From assembly GCF_003589745.1 (NCBI RefSeq), contig NZ_CP032364.1, forward strand, positions 558,001-622,000: 64,000 bases of DNA, given 5' to 3'. The stretch's first letter is position 1. Each line of letters begins with the position of its first letter. The notes under the pieces were generated by a model. The model did not search any database and had not been told where the DNA came from. It saw only the letters and a list, made by a program, of their open reading frames with translations. Source of the stretch: Lachnoanaerobaculum umeaense (GTDB lineage Bacteria; Bacillota; Clostridia; Lachnospirales; Lachnospiraceae). Both the position numbers and the translations under genes were made by a program. Of this stretch, positions 59,688 to 64,000 are shown piece after piece.

Positions 59688-60689
59688 ATGTTAATGATCG
59701 ATCAATTAAAAGAAAGAGCAAGGAAGAATAAGAAAACCATAATTTTGCCTGAGTCAATGGATAAGAGAATATTTCAGGCCGCAGAGATTATTTTAAAAGA
59801 TGGTTTGGCAGACCTAATAATTATAGGTACACCACAGGAAGTGGAGGAGAATTCTAAGGGCTGTGATATCACAGGAGCAACTATAATCGATCCGAATACT
59901 TATGAGAAGACTAAAGAATACGAGGACCTCTTTGTAGAAATTAGAAAGTCAAAGGGACTTACTCATGAAGAAGCAAGAAAACAATTATTAAGTGATTATA
60001 CTACTTTTGGATGTCTTATGTTAAAAGCCGGTGACGCAGACGGACTAGTTAGTGGTGCTTGTCATTCTACAGCAGACACACTTAGACCTGCACTACAGAT
60101 AATTAGAACAAAGCCGGGTACAAGGCTTGTTTCAGGATTCTTTGTAGTAGAAGTACCGGGAAGTGAGTTTGGAGAGAATGGTGTATTTGTATTTGCAGAC
60201 TGTTCAATTGAGCAAAATCCGGATCCTGAAAAGCTTGCACATATTGCTATTTCATCAGCAGAAAGCTTTAAGTTTATTGTAGGAGGAGTGCCAAGGGTTG
60301 CAATGCTCAGCCACTCATCAAAAGGAAGTGCAAAGCACCCTGATGTAACAAAGGTAGTAGAAGCTACAAAAATAGCACAGCAATTAGCACCGAATCTTTA
60401 TATAGACGGAGAGCTTCAGTTGGATGCAGCTTTAGTGCCTGAGATAGGAGCAAGTAAGGCTCCGGGTTCAGATGTAGCAGGACAGGCAAATGTGCTTGTA
60501 TTCCCAGATCTGGATGCGGCAAATATTGGTTACAAGCTTGTTCAAAGACTTGCAAAGGCAAATGCATATGGACCAATGTGTCAAGGTATTGCAAAACCGG
60601 TAAATGATCTTTCAAGAGGATGTTCTTATAAAGATATAGTAGGTGTGGTGGCAATTACAGCAATTCAGGCTGCGGGAGAAGACAATTAA
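59688..60689 (+). CDS. pta: Phosphate acetyltransferase
   Basis: 333 residues. MLMIDQLKERARKNKKTIILPESMDKRI at the N terminus, LMLKAGDADGLVSGACHSTADT as family signature, and the C-terminal AQANVLVFPDLDAANIGYKL. GGAAAGG ribosome site. It interconverts acetyl-CoA and acetyl phosphate and is followed 27 bp later by acetate kinase, the usual fermentative ATP-yielding pair. Confidence 0.97.
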   Translation: MLMIDQLKERARKNKKTIILPESMDKRIFQAAEIILKDGLADLIIIGTPQEVEENSKGCDITGATIIDPNTYEKTKEYEDLFVEIRKSKGLTHEEARKQLLSDYTTFGCLMLKAGDADGLVSGACHSTADTLRPALQIIRTKPGTRLVSGFFVVEVPGSEFGENGVFVFADCSIEQNPDPEKLAHIAISSAESFKFIVGGVPRVAMLSHSSKGSAKHPDVTKVVEATKIAQQLAPNLYIDGELQLDAALVPEIGASKAPGSDVAGQANVLVFPDLDAANIGYKLVQRLAKANAYGPMCQGIAKPVNDLSRGCSYKDIVGVVAITAIQAAGEDN

Positions 60690-60716
60690 TTTAAACATTT
60701 TGAGAGGAGTTTCTTT

Positions 60717-61919
60717 ATGAAAAACGTATTGGTTATAAATTGTGGCAGTTCATCATTAAAGTATCAGCTTATTAATATGGAGAATGAAGAGGCCTTGGCA
60801 AAGGGATTATTTGAGAGAATAGCAATTCCCGGATCAAAGCTTACACATGAGCCTATCGGAAGAGAGAAGTTCAAGATTGAAAAGGATGTAAAGAATCATA
60901 CAGAGGCTATTGCTTTGGTGCTGGAGGCTCTTACAGATAAGGATCATGGTGTAATAAAGGATGCAAGCGAGATCTACGCTATTGGACACAGAGTAGTGCA
61001 GGGTGGAGTAAAGTACCCTGAGTCTGTAGTTATTACAGATGAGGTAAAGAAAGAAATCGAGAAATTCTCAGACCTTGCTCCGCTTCACAATCCGGCAAAC
61101 CTTATGGGTATTGAAGCTGTAGAGAAGGCAATGCCCGGTGTTCCTAATGTAGCTGCATTTGATACATCATTTGGTATTAGCATGCCGGAGAAGGCATATA
61201 AGTATGCTATTCCAAATGAGTATTATGAGAATTATCATATCAGAAGATACGGATTCCACGGTACAAGCCATATGTATGTAGCACAGGAGGCGATCAAATT
61301 TGCAGGTCTTGACAAGGATACAGCAAGAGTTATCGTATGTCACCTTGGAAACGGTGCATCAATTTCAGCATCTATAGGTGGTAAGTGCGTAGATTCATCA
61401 ATGGGTCTTACACCACTTGAGGGTCTTATCATGGGTACAAGATCAGGAGATATCGATCCGGCTATAGTACAGTATATCTGTAACAAAGAGAATAAGAGTG
61501 TGGATGAGGTACTTGATATACTTAATAAGAAGTCAGGTGTTCTTGGAATGAGTGGCGGTGTATCATCAGATTTTAGAGATATCGAGAATGCTGAGGCTGA
61601 CGGCAACAATCTTGCAAAAGTTGCACTTGAGGCATTTAGATACAGAATTATAAAGTATGTAGGTGCGTATGTAGCTGTTATGGGTGGAGTTGATGCTCTC
61701 TGCTTTACTGCAGGTGTTGGAGAGAATGATAAGATTACAAGACAGATAGTTGGAAATGCATTGGGATTCCTTGGTGCAAAGGTTGATGATGAAGTAAACA
61801 ATGTTCGTGGTAAGAGAACTATGATTTCAACTCCTGATTCAAAGGTAAAGATTATGTTGATGCCTACAAATGAGGAGTTGGCTATAGCAAGAGATACTTA
61901 TAGACTGACTAAAAAATAA
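60717..61919 (+). CDS. ackA: Acetate kinase
   Basis: 400 residues. LVINCGSSSLKYQL at the N terminus; GHRVVQGG; the substrate Asp/Arg block AFDTSFGISMPEKA and RRYGFHGTSHMYV; GNGASISA; and FTAGVGEND at the C terminus. Complete length. Its last bases (stop codon included) are the 28-bp target duplicated by the IS1202-like element, so the gene remains whole and its native downstream DNA has been displaced. Confidence 0.98.
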   Translation: MKNVLVINCGSSSLKYQLINMENEEALAKGLFERIAIPGSKLTHEPIGREKFKIEKDVKNHTEAIALVLEALTDKDHGVIKDASEIYAIGHRVVQGGVKYPESVVITDEVKKEIEKFSDLAPLHNPANLMGIEAVEKAMPGVPNVAAFDTSFGISMPEKAYKYAIPNEYYENYHIRRYGFHGTSHMYVAQEAIKFAGLDKDTARVIVCHLGNGASISASIGGKCVDSSMGLTPLEGLIMGTRSGDIDPAIVQYICNKENKSVDEVLDILNKKSGVLGMSGGVSSDFRDIENAEADGNNLAKVALEAFRYRIIKYVGAYVAVMGGVDALCFTAGVGENDKITRQIVGNALGFLGAKVDDEVNNVRGKRTMISTPDSKVKIMLMPTNEELAIARDTYRLTKK

Positions 61920-61921
61920 TA
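61894..61921 (+). repeat. 28-bp target-site duplication, left copy
   Basis: Identical to 63498-63525. It covers the last codons and stop of ackA. Confidence 0.88.
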
Positions 61922-61962
61922 TGTCAAGCATAAATGATTATGTCCCAAAATAATTAATTTAT

Positions 61963-61985
61963 AAGCCCCCACAAAGGGGCTTTTA
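61963..61985. terminator. Terminator at the 3' end of the IS1202-like transposase (also faces ackA)
   Basis: AAGCCCC pairs with GGGGCTT, with TTTTATT on the plus side and a short A-rich tract on the other. It would end both ackA transcription and the transposase message. Confidence 0.7.
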
Positions 61986-63374
61986 TTATGCACTTTTTAT
62001 GTCTTCTTCAATTCTGTGTGGCTGTGAGTGTGCGAATTTATTAAAGGCATCCAATCTCCAAGGATGGTTCATTGGAGGTATATAAGGCTTTCTAGGCTTT
62101 GGCTGTTTGTAGTCAGCGTCCAAGTCCTTAGATTTATGCTCATGAGCCGGTATTTCTTCTAGTGCATAAATATCTTTGTCATTTACGCACACAAACATAG
62201 ACTTATCAAATGCCTTGATAAGCATAACCTTGGTACCTTTTCGATAATGGGTCTGCAATCCTTTATTATCTATCATCTTATAAAATTTCTTCTCGAATTG
62301 AATCGCATGTCCGGCATCAACAGTTCTCTCAGTTAAAACCGCCAAAGTAAGATTTATTTTTTCTTTAGATGGTTGCGTTTCAAAGACAGATTTGATACCA
62401 TAAAGTGGAAGTGCGAACTTCTCATTGAATTCTTTTATGTAGTGGTAAATGAATTCATTGGCTTTATGGATATCGGTTACGCCTGCGAGTCTAAACTCAA
62501 TAGGCAGGCGTGACTGTAAAGTCTGATTCAATCGTTCTATACGTCCTTTAGCCTGTGGTACGCTGCTTGATTCAAGCTGTGTGCCAAGTTGCTTACAGGC
62601 GTATGCAAACTGTGTATAGGTGTCTTTGTCGTCAGATAAGGCACCTTTTTTCTTGTAAGTAAATACAGTTCGTTTATCAGTAAGAAACTTATAAGGAATA
62701 CCATAATCAGTAAGAATCTGCTCAAATACATGGTAGTATCCATTAAGAGTCTCCTGAGTGTCAAACCAGGCACCTGTGACAACACCTGAGGCATCATCAA
62801 TAGCCAAATGTAGATGCCATATCTGCCCCGGCACCCATTCATAAGGGGTAGCATCCATCTGAAGCAATTCACCAAAATAAGCACATCTTGGACGACGACT
62901 GTGAGCATCTTCAACTGCTACTAAGTTAGCTTGTATCTGTGATAATTCCCTTTTTGATGTTGCAGCTTCCTTCTTAGCTCTGAGAGTTTGCTTAATGCGT
63001 CTACGCTTAGCTTTTGTAGCCTTTGGAGATAGAATGTACTCTGACTCCAAAATACTCATTACAGAGGAAGAAGAGATGCTTATGCCTTCATGCTTTTTTA
63101 GAAGCTCTGTATAGTGTTCAAAGTTAGCCTCGTAGTATTTAGTTCTGTATAGATCAAGAACCTGACTTCTGATATCAGGACAGATAGTGGTAGCCGGCTT
63201 TTTGCCTCTGTTACCATGAATAAAGAATGCCTTACCATATTTAATATAACCCTGTATCATACGGTTTATATGCCTTTTGGTGCATCCTAGGATAAGAGCG
63301 GCTCTATCCTTATTGGCTGTATCTGGGTGATCCACCAGACCTTTGATAACATCATACTTTCTTTGTTCATCCAT
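61986..63374 (-). CDS. IS1202/ISNCY family transposase
   Basis: 462 residues. N-terminal HTH (YDVIKGLVDHPDTANKDRAA, then LILGCTKRHINRMIQGY). Retroviral-integrase-type DDE core: LLQMDATPYEWVPG, LAIDDASGVVTGAWFDTQET and the Glu in VPQAKGRIERLNQTLQSRLP. Full length and uninterrupted. Confidence 0.93.
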   Translation of the reverse strand: MDEQRKYDVIKGLVDHPDTANKDRAALILGCTKRHINRMIQGYIKYGKAFFIHGNRGKKPATTICPDIRSQVLDLYRTKYYEANFEHYTELLKKHEGISISSSSVMSILESEYILSPKATKAKRRRIKQTLRAKKEAATSKRELSQIQANLVAVEDAHSRRPRCAYFGELLQMDATPYEWVPGQIWHLHLAIDDASGVVTGAWFDTQETLNGYYHVFEQILTDYGIPYKFLTDKRTVFTYKKKGALSDDKDTYTQFAYACKQLGTQLESSSVPQAKGRIERLNQTLQSRLPIEFRLAGVTDIHKANEFIYHYIKEFNEKFALPLYGIKSVFETQPSKEKINLTLAVLTERTVDAGHAIQFEKKFYKMIDNKGLQTHYRKGTKVMLIKAFDKSMFVCVNDKDIYALEEIPAHEHKSKDLDADYKQPKPRKPYIPPMNHPWRLDAFNKFAHSQPHRIEEDIKSA

Positions 63375-63497
63375 TGATAAAATAACCTTTCTGATAAGTC
63401 AGTTCCTCCTAGTGTTAGAATATACAAAATAGTATTCTACCATAAGTGGGACATTTTTATTTGTGGTATACTAGGACTTTATCATTTATGGCTTATA

Positions 63498-63525
63498 ATA
63501 CTTATAGACTGACTAAAAAATAATA
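63498..63525 (+). repeat. 28-bp target-site duplication, right copy
   Basis: Identical to 61894-61921; it carries a relic of the ackA 3' end and stop codon. The rpmF promoter -35 starts at the next base (63526). Confidence 0.88.
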
Positions 63526-63554
63526 TTGACAAGTAAAACCTTTGCTATTATAAT
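63526..63554 (+). promoter_or_regulatory. Consensus promoter of rpmF
   Basis: TTGACA (63526-63531), 17-bp spacer, TATAAT (63549-63554): a perfect sigma-A promoter. It begins directly after the target duplication, so the IS has not damaged it. Confidence 0.85.
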
Positions 63555-63592
63555 TATTAAAGTTTTGTGACTCGAGATAAGGAGGTGAAAGA

Positions 63593-63772
63593 ATGTCAAT
63601 TTGTCCAAAGAATAAAACATCTCGTGGTAGAAGAGATAAGAGAAGAGCTAACTGGAAGATGTCAGCTACAAGTCTTGTAAAATGTCCAAAGTGTGGAGAG
63701 TTAATGCTTCCTCATAGAGTTTGTAAGGCATGTGGTTCATATAACAAGCGTGAAATAGTAACAGTAGACTAA
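63593..63772 (+). CDS. rpmF: 50S ribosomal protein L32
   Basis: 59 residues, normal length; it is below the size usually listed by simple open-frame searches. Ribosome site AAGGAGGTG. MSICPKNKTSRGRRDKRRAN at the N terminus, then a zinc-ribbon pair CPKC and CKAC typical of the zinc-binding L32 form. In Firmicutes rpmF often follows a DUF177 gene and ackA/pta; here only the IS separates it from ackA. Confidence 0.96.
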   Translation: MSICPKNKTSRGRRDKRRANWKMSATSLVKCPKCGELMLPHRVCKACGSYNKREIVTVD

Positions 63773-63791
63773 TAGCTTTACTGATTAGAAT

Positions 63792-63830
63792 AACAGGGTT
63801 GCCACTTGGTGGTGACCCTGTTGTTCTATT
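63792..63830 (+). terminator. Terminator after rpmF
   Basis: AACAGGGT (63792-63799) pairs with ACCCTGTT (63815-63822), followed by GTTCTATT. Confidence 0.65.
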
Positions 63831-64000
63831 ATATATATATATATTACAAAAATATATATAATAGAAATTAAATTTAGTAGATGCTTTGATTTTACAATCC
63901 TTGTAGCGTTTAGCTGTGCGCAAAAGCGAGACAGGATTCAGCTGCCGAGGACTTGTTTGAGTGCAGTTCGCTGTTTTTCAAGCGAACAAACGAGTTCCGC
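63831..64000. other. AT-rich and hairpin-containing non-coding end of window
   Basis: A TA-dinucleotide run at ~63832-63843 and again at 63852-63860, then a more GC-rich stretch from ~63900. GTTCGCT and AGCGAAC form a 7-bp hairpin around an 8-base loop near 63967-63985. No gene is supported. It may be the left edge of a structured or repeated element extending past the window. Confidence 0.4.

Larger units (their letters stand above)
61922..63497 (-). mobile_element. IS1202-like (ISNCY group) insertion sequence
   Basis: 1576 bp between 28-bp duplications. Imperfect terminal inverted repeats share CATAAATGAT and GTCC (left end TGTCAAGCATAAATGAT..., right end complement TATAAGCCATAAATGAT...). 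One transposase gene, with a terminator at its 3' side (61963-61985). IS1202 elements are known for target duplications near 27 bp, in agreement. Confidence 0.88.

Noticed and set aside
1..64000. tRNA, rRNA or CRISPR genes
   Set aside because: None seen on either strand by inspection; a covariance search would be needed to exclude degenerate tRNA fragments.

Overview
The window is AT-rich DNA with strong AGGAGG-type ribosome binding sites and sigma-A type promoters. Its conserved genes are typical of a low-GC anaerobic Firmicute: pta-ackA-rpmF, cdaA-cdaR, HPr and enzyme I, typA, a class A PBP and a YtrA-type GntR/ABC operon. The best guess is a Lachnospiraceae member, possibly near Lachnoanaerobaculum. 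That assignment is inference; no rRNA or tRNA gene was seen.

Region 1 (1-11.2 kb) is an accessory locus built on tandem rpn-type (PD-(D/E)XK) nuclease genes. The tail of one copy opens the window. The next copy is split by a ~9 kb integrated element with 19-bp att cores at 1307-1325 and 10361-10379. Joining the two halves restores a 288-residue Rpn reading frame. The element encodes an integrase, a CI/Cro-like switch, a small DNA-binding protein, a primase-helicase, six small unknown proteins, a GP20-type scaffold, an HK97-type major capsid protein and a sigma-region-4-like protein. No terminase, portal, tail or lysis gene is present, so it looks like a phage satellite that supplies its own capsid and scaffold. 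Between the primase and the next gene lies an array of AGTCCC heptamers on both sides of a 62-bp pure A/T tract, resembling a SaPI replication origin. A GCCGTTAC octamer recurs through the element, and a probable structured RNA precedes the scaffold gene. A ~690-bp duplication covering the rpn tail and a hairpin-rich spacer flanks the whole locus.

Region 2 (11.5-20.7 kb) has a HAD phosphatase, an MFS transporter, an MBOAT O-acyltransferase with a membrane-anchored partner, and two insertion sequences: an IS1634-like element with a 61-bp target duplication and an IS4-like element.

Region 3 (20.9-41.8 kb) is a surface-polysaccharide cluster. It encodes CDP-deoxysugar enzymes (rfbF, rfbG, rfbH and an SDR reductase), UDP-galactopyranose mutase, heptose enzymes (hddA-like, gmhA), several glycosyltransferases, two polytopic membrane proteins and a Wzm/Wzt ABC exporter whose ATPase has a C-terminal glycan-binding-type domain. 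It also encodes a methyltransferase fused to eight 28-residue helical repeats. The last two suggest a WbdD/Wzt-like cap, measure and export mechanism.

Region 4 (41.9-64 kb) is mostly core: a membrane protein, cdaA, cdaR, ptsH, ptsI, a Wzy-like protein, a MATE pump, a large class A PBP, typA, a GntR-ABC operon, a DUF624 protein, pta, ackA and rpmF. An IS1202-like element (28-bp target duplication) sits between the ackA stop codon and the rpmF promoter. The window ends in AT-rich and hairpin-containing non-coding DNA.
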